A stretch of 64,000 nucleotides of DNA from Ariolimax columbianus (Eukaryota; Mollusca; Gastropoda; Stylommatophora; Arionidae). Where the stretch lies: NCBI GenBank assembly GCA_036924085.1, contig JAVGWX010000008.1, positions 54,772,814-54,836,813 of the forward strand, read 5' to 3'. The position numbers and the translations under genes are program-made. Every line of letters starts with the position of its first letter. Within the stretch, counting starts at the first letter, position 1. This document shows, in pieces, positions 9,190-19,284 of this stretch. Below the pieces are notes generated by a model. That model was given only the letters and a program-made list of their open reading frames with translations, did no database searches and was not told where the DNA came from.

Positions 9190-10923
9190 GTGTGTGGGAA
9201 AATGTACAAGTGGATCAAACACCACCTCAAAAACAGAACGGCCAGAGTCCAAGTACAAGGGCAGATGAGCAAAAAGGTGGCACTTGAGCAGGGAGTACCC
9301 CAAGGGGGAGTACTTTCACCCACACTCTTCCTGGTGTATATAAATGACATTACAGAGAATATACCAAGAAGAGTTCATAGCTCAATGTTTGCAGACGATC
9401 TGGCTATGTGGACCTCTGAAAAGAATCTCACCATAGCAAGAAATCGGATGCAGCAGCCCCTAACATCGCTGGAAGAGTGGGCGAACTCATGGCTGGTCAA
9501 AATAAACGAGGAAAAGACCACATGTACAATATTCTCGCTATCAATCAAACCCCAAAACACCAAATTATTATGTCTAAACGGCAAATACCTACAGCCAAAC
9601 GACAACCCAAACTATCTGGGAGTCACATTTGATCGGCGCATGACATGGAAAAGTCAGATAGAGAGAAACCGAATGAGAGCCAGAGAAAGAATGGCAATCA
9701 TTAGGAAACTTGCTGGCACAAGCTGGGGAGCAGACGAAAGTCTACTAAAGAAACTTTACACTGGAAGAATGAGACCAGTTCTCGAGTATGGCATTGCGGC
9801 ATGGACAACAGCAGCAAAGGCGAACTTCGATAAAGTTAGCAAACTCCAAAACCAAGCCATGAGAGTTATAACAGGAGGCATGAAGTCAACGCCAATTGTA
9901 GAACTTGAAAGGATTACAAAACTGCAATCCATGACCGATAGAAGAGACTGCAGAGCCCAGCTGCAATCAGAGAAACTCAGAAGACTGACTGACCACCCAA
10001 TGCACCAGAGACTAAACAATTTCGGAAGTGGGAAACTAAAGCGAAGAAACTTTGCAGATATAGCCAAAGCAAAGATGAACGAAAACCCCATGAACGCACT
10101 AACAACACCAAAGCCCATCCCTACTGTACGAAAACCTACCTGGAGGCAGCATATATTTCCAAAGGTGGTAGAAAATATACCAGGTATTAGAAACAAAAAC
10201 TGCCAGTCTGAAAAAGAAAGAAGAGAAATAACCCTGAGTTACATTACGGAAAACTACCCAAGCATGGACTGGACCCATGCATACACCGACGGTTCTGTAA
10301 CAAATACAACACAGTACGGAGGGGCAAAAGCATTCCTGAGCCTACCAAATGGCAGAAAAATAACACTGTCATTCGCTACTGGAAAATACACAAGCAATTT
10401 CAGAGCGGAGGCAGAGGCACTGAGGGCGGCAGTGGAAGAAATGGTGACAAGTAAAAGGAATGAAAGCCACATAGTCCTGCTTATAGATGCACTGGCCGTA
10501 GTCACAGCACTGAAAAGCCAGAAAAATACTGAACTTAATGATTTAAGAGCAGTACTCTGTAAACTATGCCAGCAGGCCGCACCAAAAATAGTAGTGGTGC
10601 AGTGGGTCCCATCTCACTGCAACATCCAAGGCAATGACAGTAACACTCAACTCACAATGAAGGGTCAGAACACCATTTTACGGCTGAGAACCCATCATAT
10701 CCCACTTAACAGGAACCTGAACATAATCCAACCACAACACAATTCAGATTGCCATTTGTGTAAACACCTACACAAAACAATTGATCATAATCTCTTAGGA
10801 ACATGCTTCTTCCACAGAGGCCAGATAAATGGAACACCTTGTATGGCACTAAACAACAAGCACACACTTGCAGATACCATTACATGGAATTGGCCGAAGG
10901 GCGTGGGCCAGAATGTTGCTTGA
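9190..10923 (+). CDS. LINE RT thumb plus RNase H frame, 577 residues (non-autonomous, chimeric)
   Basis: This is the longest single open frame in the window. It starts inside the RT fingers/palm, so the start at 9190 is only the first in-frame ATG. Residues about 35-45 carry QGVPQGGVLSPTLF; residues 66-72 carry MFADDLA, the RT [FY]xDD catalytic motif. The RNase H domain follows at about residues 360-480: AYTDGS (first catalytic Asp), FRAEAEAL (Glu), LIDALAV (Asp), WVPSHCNIQGND. The last acidic residue of the GNExAD motif is missing because the sequence switches there to a LINE-B-like end. The final 85 residues contain C..C (CHLCKHL) and no LINE-A type C-terminus. It is a retroelement remnant, not a host gene, and is upstream-truncated. 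Confidence 0.8.
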   Translation: MCGKMYKWIKHHLKNRTARVQVQGQMSKKVALEQGVPQGGVLSPTLFLVYINDITENIPRRVHSSMFADDLAMWTSEKNLTIARNRMQQPLTSLEEWANSWLVKINEEKTTCTIFSLSIKPQNTKLLCLNGKYLQPNDNPNYLGVTFDRRMTWKSQIERNRMRARERMAIIRKLAGTSWGADESLLKKLYTGRMRPVLEYGIAAWTTAAKANFDKVSKLQNQAMRVITGGMKSTPIVELERITKLQSMTDRRDCRAQLQSEKLRRLTDHPMHQRLNNFGSGKLKRRNFADIAKAKMNENPMNALTTPKPIPTVRKPTWRQHIFPKVVENIPGIRNKNCQSEKERREITLSYITENYPSMDWTHAYTDGSVTNTTQYGGAKAFLSLPNGRKITLSFATGKYTSNFRAEAEALRAAVEEMVTSKRNESHIVLLIDALAVVTALKSQKNTELNDLRAVLCKLCQQAAPKIVVVQWVPSHCNIQGNDSNTQLTMKGQNTILRLRTHHIPLNRNLNIIQPQHNSDCHLCKHLHKTIDHNLLGTCFFHRGQINGTPCMALNNKHTLADTITWNWPKGVGQNVA

Positions 10924-10945
10924 TCGTAACAACAACAACTTCAAC

Positions 10946-11409
10946 GGCATAGTAAACATATCAAGGGTGTCGTCAGAGACCATTAAGGAAGGCTGGGCAC
11001 AAGGTTGGATACGTCATTCTGTCGACATTTTAAGCCACCAAAACGTTGAAAAATATTAGTAATTAGTAAAATTGAATTTTTAAATATAACTCATCCAAAC
11101 ACGAATAATTGATGGGAGATAACCGAAATTGGTACGGAGTAAACACAGACGAACAAGCAGAGATTGTAAGAATGAATGCAACTAATGACAATCAGATTCT
11201 GTGGGTAGGTTCACTCCTTCACGATGTGGAGTGATTCATTTATCTTGTTAATAGTATATACAAAATACATATTCAAAAGCGAGAGCAGCTTTCATCGCAA
11301 AAGGGAACTCCTGGAAATCTCAAGGAATTACGCCCAACAGAAAAAGGGTCCAATGTTACGTTTTTTTCTATTATTTAAACAACAAACACAACAACAAAAT
11401 AGGTGCGAA
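10946..11409. other. no gene recognised
   Basis: AT-rich spacer. Ends at TTTAGGTCAGGTCAGG, the tail of the next element. Confidence 0.5.
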
Positions 11410-11762
11410 CTTCGTCGAAGGTTTAGGTCAGGTCAGGTCATCACGTCACCGGTCAGATCGTTGGGGCACATATGAAGACAGCCCCACAACCCACGCCACC
11501 CCTCTCTGTCAGCAACCGTTGCCTGTGCCTCCTCTGGTGGAGATTGGTCCATTAATTTATGTTGTACTTGAACCTCTTTTTGCGGACGATCACTTCGTCG
11601 TCTGCCTTGCACCTTTTCGTGCGGGATCGTATTTGCAAGATCGTTTGATCTCGATGTGTGGCCGAACCAAGTGATTTTTCGTCTTTTTACCGTTGCCAAT
11701 AGGTCTTCAAAAGGCCATATTGCTGTTGTAATTCTTTCTCGTATGTTCTCATTTATAACCTT
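11410..11762 (-). pseudogene. L2/RTE-type LINE ORF2 C-terminal end with (TGACC)n tail
   Basis: The minus frame reads INENIRERITTAIWPFEDLL, then VKRRKITWFGHTSRSNDLA, a GRRRSDRPQK block, and CPNDLTGDVMT. This is the common C-terminus of L2/RTE-type LINEs (KRK.RWFGHV.RS..L.KTI..G...G.R.RGR...W). The RT domain is absent. The 3' end is CCTGACCTGACC, a short tandem tail. A sister copy at 57306-57768 ends CTGAACTGAACTG in the equivalent place. Confidence 0.75.
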
Positions 11763-13063
11763 GAAAGTAAATGGCCAGACTCTCCCCCTTGACACAAGTC
11801 CAACTTATCTGGGAATAACAATGGACCCAAGGTTGACAAGGACAAACCAGATAAAAAAAAGCCACCAAGAAAGCTAAGACCAGAATGGCGGTAAAGGGTG
11901 AAGATATGAGGCTCAACATGGGGAGCGGACACGGGCATACTAAATAAACTGTACACAGGTTATGTGAGACAAGTGCTAGAATACGGGATAGCAGCATGGT
12001 CCACAGCAACAAAGAATAACTTTCACAAAATAAATACAACCCAAAACCAAGGTATATGTATCATCACTGGAGTTATGAGAACAACACCAATAAATGCAAT
12101 GGAGAACATCACACGAATCGAAACTATGGAGACACGCAGAGACCAAAAAGCACTCCAACAGGGGGAGAAGTTCAAACCAATGCCTGATCACCCAATATAT
12201 GACAGGATAGATCGCATGGGAAGAGGGAGATAAAGAGAAACCACTTTATATAAAAAACAAAAGAACTTGCAAGAGCAGACCAAATCATAAGCCAGGCAGT
12301 GGTTAGAGATCTAAAATAAACATCCCAAACCCTACCATGGAAAAAAGCCAAGTCCCATGAGATGGTAGAAACCATAGAGGGAATAAGGAAAAAGGGAACT
12401 CAGGCAGATTCAGAAAGTAAATTTATCACAGAAGAATATCTTAGAGGAGTATACCCACTAGAAACATGGACACACGTATATACAGATGGCTCATCTAACA
12501 AAGCCACATCCAATGGAGGTGGAGGGGTCTATTACAGCAGAACACCCAAGGTTGGTCATACAGTGGATCCCATCCCACTGCAATATTGAAGACAATGAAG
12601 CTGCAGACAAACTAGCAAAGAGTGGAAGAGCATCCCCACAAACATACCTGAGTATCACATATAATGAGGCCAAGACCATAATTAAAGTCAACTTCAGGGT
12701 AAAATGGGCTGATCAACACCCCGACTTCCGTAAAGAAGACAGCTACTATAACTTAACTAGAGAAGAGCAAGTCATCATCTTCAGACTGAGAACTGGACAT
12801 AACAGACTCAAGAGTCATCTTTACAACAAAAGGAGGATTAGGACAGATGACAGGTGCCCATGTAGGGAGCATATCATGACAGTGGAACACATCCTACAAA
12901 GCTGCATGCTTACGCAGGAAAAGAGAGAACAATGCTGGCCTCGTGAGACAGATATGAGATAGAAGCTGTATGGAGATGAAACAGCCTTACAAACAACGGT
13001 GTCCTTTGTAAGAGAAACCTGAACCTTGACCTGAGGATGAACGACGAAGAAGAAGAAGATTTG
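11763..13063 (+). mobile_element. LINE-D: I/Jockey-type LINE fragment with (GAA)n tail
   Basis: The plus strand gives the RT thumb (LKVNGQTLPLDTSPTYLGIT; MRQVLEYGIAAWSTATKNNF), then RNase H (WTHVYTDGSSNKATSNGGGG with the first Asp; RLVIQWIPSHCNIEDNEAAD with the last motif), then the LINE C-terminus (VIIFRLRTGHNRLKSHLYNK and a CPC...EHILQSC zinc motif). Between the two RNase H pieces the middle of the domain, with the catalytic Glu and second Asp, is deleted near 12540. Several frameshifts are present. The tail is CGACGAAGAAGAAGAAG at 13043-13059. The 5' side abuts the L2-type fragment at 11762. Confidence 0.8.
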
Positions 13064-13400
13064 TAACCTGATCTTTGTATGTGACATTTAGAAGCATTTG
13101 AAAACATCTCAATCTGCAAGGCCTGTATCGTCCGCTGCAGGTTAGCTGTAATTGTTCATATCTCACAAGCAATGAGGAATATTGACAGGACCAATATACG
13201 CATTACTCTGATATTCGTGTATATGGCTAACCGTTTGTCTTCGGGTATAAGAATGTTAATGTGTAACTGTTGGAAAGAACCTGGCAGAAATCGGTGGAGC
13301 ATGCCGTGATGTGAAGGTGATGGTACAGGGTGGGACATACATTAAGGAAACCAGTTGATAGCGTTACACATAGTCTCTGAGCTGAAGTTCCTTAGGGAAG
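13064..13400. other. no gene recognised
   Basis: No recognisable feature. Confidence 0.5.
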
Positions 13401-13840
13401 TAGAGCCGGACCAAAACACACGCGGAGAAGAGAGGAGAGCTGGATACGAGAGAAGTAGAGACAGACCAAAACACACGTGAAGAACAGAGGACAGCTGGAT
13501 ACGAGAGAAGTAGAGACAGACCAAAACACAGATGGAGAAGAGAGGAGAGCTAAGGACAAGAGAAGTAAAGCTAGACCAAAACACACGTGGAGAAGAGAGG
13601 ACAGCTGGATACGAGAGAAGTAGAGACAGACCAAAACACAGATGAAAAAGAGAGGAGAGCTGGATACGAGAGAAGTAAAGACAGACCAAAACATAGATGG
13701 AGAAGAGAGGAGAGCTGGATACGAGAGAAGTAAAGACAGACCAAAACATATATGGAGATGAGAGGAGAGAAGAAGAGTGAAGAAGAGAGCTGGAGACAAG
13801 AGAAATAGAGCTAGACCAAAAGACACACGGAGAAGAGAGC
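13401..13840. repeat. 55-bp minisatellite, about 8 copies
   Basis: Period 55 bp (for example unit starts 13401, 13456, 13511). The unit contains TAGAGACAGACCAAAACACA and GAGAGGA.AGCTGGATACGAG. Purine-rich on the plus strand. Minus-strand open frames of up to 211 residues across it shift through all three frames of the unit and are not taken as genes. Confidence 0.95.
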
Positions 13841-13984
13841 TCACGACAAACATAAAGGAAACGGAAGACATGGACAGAGCTGGAACCCAGAACCCAGGAC
13901 AGGAGAATTCGGTGTGTATTTATTAAGATATATGCTGCATAGGGAGCAGACATGTTTTTATAGTGATGATGAATCAAGTTGCTG

Positions 13985-14215
13985 GTCCAAGAAACATGTG
14001 TTGAGTTTGTCAGCCTTGACTACGTTTCAATGGTAACGCATTGCAGTTGCTGTTATAATGGCAGTGTCGATCCCTACCTCGTTGGCCAGGCTACTGGAAT
14101 ACAGCCTGTTTCAAGGAGAGCGACGAGGACTAGAAAATGGGCTGGGTGTGCAGTGGCCCTTTGTCAGTTTATTTCACCTGAACCTGAGACCTGGCTATCA
14201 TGGCATCGCGAATAA
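13985..14215 (-). repeat. SINE-like repeat with SINE-X/F core
   Basis: On the minus strand it contains CTTGAAACAGGCTGTATTCC, then GTAGCCTGGCCAACGAGGTA and GGGATCGA. This matches the core found in SINE-X copies (22230, 48400, 56880) and near 40920 and 59390. The ends are unclear. Confidence 0.5.
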
Positions 14216-14400
14216 CTAACTAATGTGAACTAAATAATTGTAAGAGATTTATGTATAAGTATCAAAGTGATGAGGTTAGGAGACGACAGAAGTGAACTTG
14301 TATACGATAATTAATTTATAAATTAATTACCGATATTTAATGAAAGCAGAAGAAATCAATAATGAAAGAGTGCTTCTAGACGCTTCTCAGACAAACAGTC
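14216..14400. other. no gene recognised
   Basis: AT-rich. Confidence 0.5.
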
Positions 14401-15992
14401 GCCCAGATTAATTGATTTATGCTACACCAAGGTAGGAACAGCAATACGCTGAAACTCAGGAAATTGAAAGAGTTATTCAGAATTTGCCTCACAATAAATC
14501 ACCAGGTATGCACAGAATAACAACTGAAACAATTCAAATATGTGGGCGAGACATGAGTGAAGTGGCTAGACAGAACCGTATTTAGAAAGAAAGAAAAATG
14601 CTGGACGATTGGCAAAAAGCCACAGTTAATACTGGTCGGTAAGAAGAAAATGTAGCGCAAGAAACTATTATACGTAGAGATGCAAATAGGTACCATGGAA
14701 TATAGAAAAATGTATGCAAAAATTATTCTGCAAAAAAAAAAAAAAAAAAAGAACGCTGCATTTCTAGTAGTGACACTGAACATCAGTGTGATATGGAAAA
14801 ATCTAACTGAACATTTTCAACGAAACGCTAAACAGTTAATGAGGGAACTACATGAGATGCAGACCAAATACTGAAATTGCTATACACAAGAACTGTTAGA
14901 TCAGCTTTACAACATGGAATACCAGCTTTGACAACAGCTTCAAAATTTAGCTTTAATTTTTAAAAAAAAACCAAAGCCAAAATTCTAAACCAAGCAAAAA
15001 TAATTCATTCTTAAAAGATCAATAACAGAAATTAATAAAATTGCGAAGCTACAGTCCATGACTGATATAAGAGATTACAGAGTGCCACAACAAGCAGACA
15101 AATTCAAACGCCTCTCTAATTATCCAATTAATAGAAGACTGAGAAAATGGTCGAAAAAGACTGGAGAAGATATTTGCGCTAAAAGCAAATGAACAAGAGA
15201 ACACGCTTCTCGGAGATAATAGACAACATATCAGAAGTTACGGAAAAAAGGTAGGCAAATGAACTTATATATACACATACCGATCGGCAATTATAGATGA
15301 AAAAGGGGAGGCGTTTAAAAGAAAATTAAATAATGTACAAGAAATTCAGATTTCAGTAGTCACTCACACATCTTTGGAGCCGAGTTTGCAATAGCCATCG
15401 TAGAAAACAAGGTCTATGCCAGAGACAAGATTGTTTTGGTTACAGATTTCTGGTCAGCCATAATGCTCTGAAAACCATATAAACATCGAATTGGACATTC
15501 TGTCAGAGGAACACACAAGTACCATCCACAATTTCAACAGTGAAAATTCAGTAGAAACGAAAGAGGTAGGTAAACTAGCCAAAGAATGAGGAAGCAAAAT
15601 CATAATTGGAGACAAGATTACATACGAAGAAATATAGACAATAATAAGTCAACTTCAAAGGTAGATGGTACAAAGACCACACATAATCTGACACAGCAGA
15701 ACGCTACTCCTTGCCAAGAACAGATCAAGAGACAATAGACTGCGAAAGGGCCACAGCAGACTGAACAATCATCTGTTCAACAAATACAAAAATGGGCATG
15801 TGTAATGTGGGGAGAACAAATAAACAGTAGAACACGTTCTCCAGGTCTGCAGACTCAACAAGAGGAGCACGGTGACAACTTGACCCTCCCCAACCAAATT
15901 AAGGGATAAACTGTATGAGGACTAGAGAAGCATTAGACGTGTGGTATAATTTGTGAAGGAAACAATTACATGATAATGAACGACCAGGAAGA
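14400..15992 (+). pseudogene. very decayed I/Jockey-type LINE
   Basis: Scattered plus-strand peptides in the right order mark an old copy: NLPHNKSPGMHRITTETIQI (RT start), KLQSMTDIRDYRVPQQADKF (thumb, compare LQSMTDRRDCRA in LINE-A), FGAEFAIAIVENKVYARDKI and VLVTDFWSA (RNase H remnants), RLRKGHSRLNNHLFNK and EHVLQVCRL (C-terminus). Stops are everywhere. The 3' tail is AGGAAGAAGAAGAAG at about 15986-16000, the same type as LINE-A and LINE-D. Poly-A at 14730-14748 interrupts it. Confidence 0.65.
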
Positions 15993-16104
15993 AGAAGAAG
16001 ACCATATACACATTGTTCAGCTTCAGCTTGACTTTCTGTTCTGAAAGAGAATGAAGTAAAAATAAAAGAATATAGTGATGATATGAACAAAGCAAGTATA
16101 TACT

Positions 16105-16200
16105 AGGAAAGCATAGCTTTTAGAGCAAGGTGATGTAAATGTAACTGGTTGTATACAGACTCTGCAGGGTCTTCTAAACCAGTATAAAGATGTTAAGTTA
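16105..16200 (+). mobile_element. CR1-like LINE 3' end
   Basis: The stretch from GCATAGCTTTTAGAGCAAGG to TAAACCAGTATAAA equals the reverse complement of the 3' end of the CR1-like copy at 38045-38135. It is followed by a short tail TTAAGTTAAGTTAAG. Only the 3' UTR is present, so this is an extreme 5' truncation. Confidence 0.75.
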
Positions 16201-16204
16201 AGTT

Positions 16205-16640
16205 AAGTATAATAGCGGTGTTCTACCAGAACTTCGATATGGTTCGGAATGCTGGTGGATGACAAAGACGGATACCCACAAATGAAAAACCTTTCACCAT
16301 ACCTGCTTTCGCAGAATTATTAGATGGTTTCGCCAGATAAAATATAAAATGACAAACTATTACAGGATACCAATCTAGAAGATATTGATGGCAATATCAG
16401 AAAGAGAATATGACGATCGCAGGGCATGTGAATGAGTTCGTACATGCCAGCAAAAACAGCACTTATGTGGACACCGGAGGGTAAGAGAAAGAAAGGCAGA
16501 CCAAGAACTACCTGGAGACGCACGATGGAGAATGAGTTATGTTGCCATGGGGCACAGCGCGAAAGGTTGCCCAAGACAAAAAAGAACGAAAAGCCCCGGT
16601 GGAAGCCTCATATGCCACAGGGAATAAAAATAGTGATAAT
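16205..16640 (+). pseudogene. RTE-type LINE C-terminal end
   Basis: Plus-strand peptides LRYGSECWRMTKTDT-like (16230-16275), then ALMWTPEGKRKKGRPRTTWR (from about 16460), a standard end of RTE-type endonuclease/RT polyproteins. Frameshifts separate the parts. No RT catalytic motif remains. Confidence 0.65.
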
Positions 16641-16739
16641 AAACATAGCAATTACACACAAGTGATTGGAAAAATCATTGTTTAAAGGTGATATTTAGGA
16701 CAAACTATTACAAGATGACCGCAATGAGACGGAAATTAT

Positions 16740-17230
16740 GACACGCTTTGCATCGGCAAAAAAGACTTTCAGAGAAGAAAGGAAAGCATGACACGCATTG
16801 CAGTGGCAAAAAAAGACTTTAAGAGTAGAAAGGAAATCATGACACGCATTGCAGTGGCAAAAAAGACTTTCAGAGAAGGACAGAAATTGCTTACCTCTAG
16901 GAATATCACTGCTCGTATATGGCCAATTGCACTGATTGAGGCTGAAACATGGACTCTAGCAAAGAAAGATGAAACGTGTTTGAAATGTGGTGCTGCCGTA
17001 GAATGGAAAGAGTGAGTTGGACAGAAAGAAGATCCATTGACAATGTCCGCAATGAGGTAGGCGCACGAAGACAAATATTGAATATGATACAAAAACGGAG
17101 AATAAGTTGGCTGGGACACAATATGCAGCATGAAAGTCTTCTACAGAATATACTAGAGGGGAAAAGAAGAAGGGGACGCCAAAGATTCACATTTACACTA
17201 ATGGCATGCAGAGATATTAAAGTATGAACC
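16740..17230 (+). pseudogene. RTE-type LINE fragment with internal triplication
   Basis: The frames at 16788-17015 and 16976-17227 give TRIAVAKKTFREGQKLLTSR, then ALIEAETWTLAKKD, then FEMWCCRRMERVSWTERRSI and KRRISWLGHNMQHESLLQNI with EGKRRRGRQR. This is the normal C-terminal series of an RTE/L2-type polyprotein. The segment TGACACGC.TTGCA.TGGCAAAAAAGACTTT is present three times (from about 16739, 16789 and 16839), so a roughly 50-bp piece was triplicated inside the gene remnant. Confidence 0.7.
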
Positions 17231-17262
17231 TACGCTAAAACGGAGAGAACTGCAAACGTATA

Positions 17263-17505
17263 GGGTCAAATGGAGAGACATGCTCAGATAGCCTTACAAC
17301 CAGTCTCAGGACTATCCAACCAGAGAGGGTCAAATGGAGAGATATGCTGAGATAGTCTTACGACCAGTGTGAACTAATCATCCAGGTAGGGTCAACTGGA
17401 GAGACATACTCAGATAGCCTTACAACCAGTCTCAGGACTAACCAACCAGAGAGGGTCAAATCGAGATATATGCTGAGATAGTCTTACAACCAGTGTGATG
17501 TAGAT
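17263..17505. repeat. 64-bp tandem repeat, about 4 copies
   Basis: Unit starting GGGTCAAATGGAGAGA; starts at 17263 and 17327 give a 64-bp period. Later units alternate CTCAGGACTA and GTGTGAACTA variants. Confidence 0.85.
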
Positions 17506-17644
17506 GTTTAACAAGAGAATTTGAAGCATCATATGAGAATTATTCATAACCATAGGTCTGAGAAATTGGAACGAAGCTAGACCTTAATGCATTTGCATGC
17601 GTGTGTTTTTTTTTCTCACGCGGATCTGAGAACCTCGAAAAACA

Positions 17645-18585
17645 TAAATGTGGATGTTCTTCTTATATCCTACTACTCTTGCCATGCGGCACCGCAGAGA
17701 GACGGGGTGTGTATATTTCTTGTGTAGGCCAGGTGAGAAGCATGTGTAGTCATTAAGTGGAACCTCCCGAGTGTTTCAGGCACATCTTCTATCCATCTGC
17801 GACGAGGGCGGCCTCTTGCACGGGGACCCGATACTTGCATGTGATAGGCTTTTGCTGCTGGTTGGTCATAATGCATCCGAACAAAGTGGCCAAACCACTT
17901 GATTTGTTGGGCTTCAGTGTAGGCATTTACTGTGTTCGATCCTAACATCTGCCTCAACGTGATGTTTCGGTACGGTCTCTGATAGACTTGACAACTGCAC
18001 TTCGCACACAGCTCATCTCACAGCTCTCAATCTTACTCTTGTGAAGTTCCAATAAGGACCACGATTGACACTGGTAACAAAAAGTAGGAATGACAAGCGT
18101 GTTTATCAACCTCCACTTTGTTGAAAGCTGCACTCCGGGATGTTTTATAACCGGTGCAAGCTGGTAGTGGACATTGATTGCCTTCTGAATACGATGTGCT
18201 ATCTCTGTGTTCACTCTTCTATCACTAGTGACAAAAACTTCCTAGGTATTTGAACTCTCTAACCTGTTAGAGATTTGTGTGGTCGTTGTGGAAGCGTTGC
18301 TGCACTTGGTTTCGGGTTATTGTGATATATACAGTCTTTTCTATATTTATCTTCATGACCAATATTTGATAGGCGGAAGTGAGGGAGGTTAGGTGATGTT
18401 GTAGGTCATCCCCATTTGAATATAAAATGCGTTGATCATCAGCGAACATGAGTTCATTTAAGGTTTCATCTTGGGAATTTGCTAACTGGGTAATTTTATC
18501 CATATAAATGATGAAAATAAGAGGGGACAGAACACATCCCTGACGTTCACCACTCTTTACCAAGAACTAATTAAATGTGGATGTT
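17645..18585 (-). mobile_element. RTE-type LINE insertion with 14-bp TSD
   Basis: The body 17659-18571 is flanked by the perfect direct repeat TAAATGTGGATGTT (17645-17658 and 18572-18585). Read on the minus strand, the element starts in the RT palm (KSGERQGCVLSPLIFIIYMD, then ELMFADDQR, the FxDD motif) and continues through KAINVHYQLAPVIKHPGVQL, INTLVIPTFCYQCQSWSL, RQMLGSNTVNAYTEAQQIKW and GPRARGRPRRRWIEDVPETL. The 3' end is GGATATAAGAAG. Two frameshifts break it. Truncation at the 5' side with an intact TSD is the usual result of target-primed reverse transcription. Confidence 0.88.
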
Positions 18586-18970
18586 AATCTCAATATCGCT
18601 ATGAAGACAACGTCAAATTTATCTGAAATAATTTGATAACTAGTGAATCTGCTTTCAGATCTTATTATCAAGAATGTTCTTGGTCCTGCACATTTTAGTT
18701 TCAAGATTATCTGTGTGTCACGTGAGCACATCCTCATTTGGCTTTATTAACCGGTTGCTTCTGTAACATTCTCGTACCTGGCAACTGTCTTGCTTCTTTC
18801 GCTGGTAAAACGGTTATTTTTTCCTCTTCTAAATATGTGTAACATGCCCGCTCCATCTCGTTTTATTGCTTTCTTGTTTGCTCATACATAGCATATCAAA
18901 CAGGATCGTTCTCTAACACATTCATTTATCAACATTTCAGGATACCACGTTATAACCAAAGTTGCAGGTA
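18586..18970. other. no gene recognised
   Basis: No recognisable feature. Confidence 0.5.
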
Positions 18971-18971
18971 G

Positions 18972-19200
18972 TCATGGCAGGGAGCTGTGGTAGCGCAGTG
19001 GTTATGACACTGACTGCCTAGCCGAGCGATCTAGGTTCAATACGTAATTTATGCGGGATATTTTTTTAGATCGTAAACAGCACTGGGTACCAGAGCAATT
19101 CTGGGAAGCAAAGAAACGGTCGCTCCTAGTATGCGCTTGGTAAAAAAAATAAACATAGGCCAGACACATTATTCCCAATCTCTAACATGAGATGTAAACG
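18972..19200 (+). mobile_element. SINE-T: tRNA-derived SINE
   Basis: The tRNA-like head contains GTGGTAGCGCAGTGGTTATG and a B-box-like GGTTCAATACG near 19033. The body has CTGGGTACCAGAGCAATTCT and ends near ATTCCCAA. A second copy at 33850-34085 shares GTAGCGCAGTGG, GGGTACCAGA and ATTCCCAA in order. Confidence 0.7.
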
Positions 19201-19284
19201 GGATCATTATTGTTTTCTTTTGCCAAGATAACAAAAATAAAGCCTATTATTACATCACCAAAATTAGAAACCTGCATAACTTAA

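Larger units (their letters stand above)
8230..10945 (+). mobile_element. I/Jockey-type LINE, apparently an A/B chimera
   Basis: A 5'-truncated non-LTR retrotransposon running from the linker before the reverse transcriptase (8325-8594: ARESWKNKTESLNLDKEGN) through RT and RNase H. Up to about 10637 it is close to the minus-strand LINE-A copy at 61456-64000. From about 10655 to 10923 it instead matches the C-terminal end of LINE-B at 35020-35280 (LNSDLN.IQPEH-like, RGQ.NGT, TLADT). The 3' tail is AACAACAACAAC at about 10928-10940. Frameshifts break the RT region at 8594-9190, so the copy is dead. Endonuclease and 5' UTR are absent. Confidence 0.85.

Noticed and set aside
13342..13977. 211-residue minus-strand open frame
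   Set aside because: It lies wholly on the 55-bp minisatellite, whose period is not a multiple of 3; its repeats read through all three frames of the unit.
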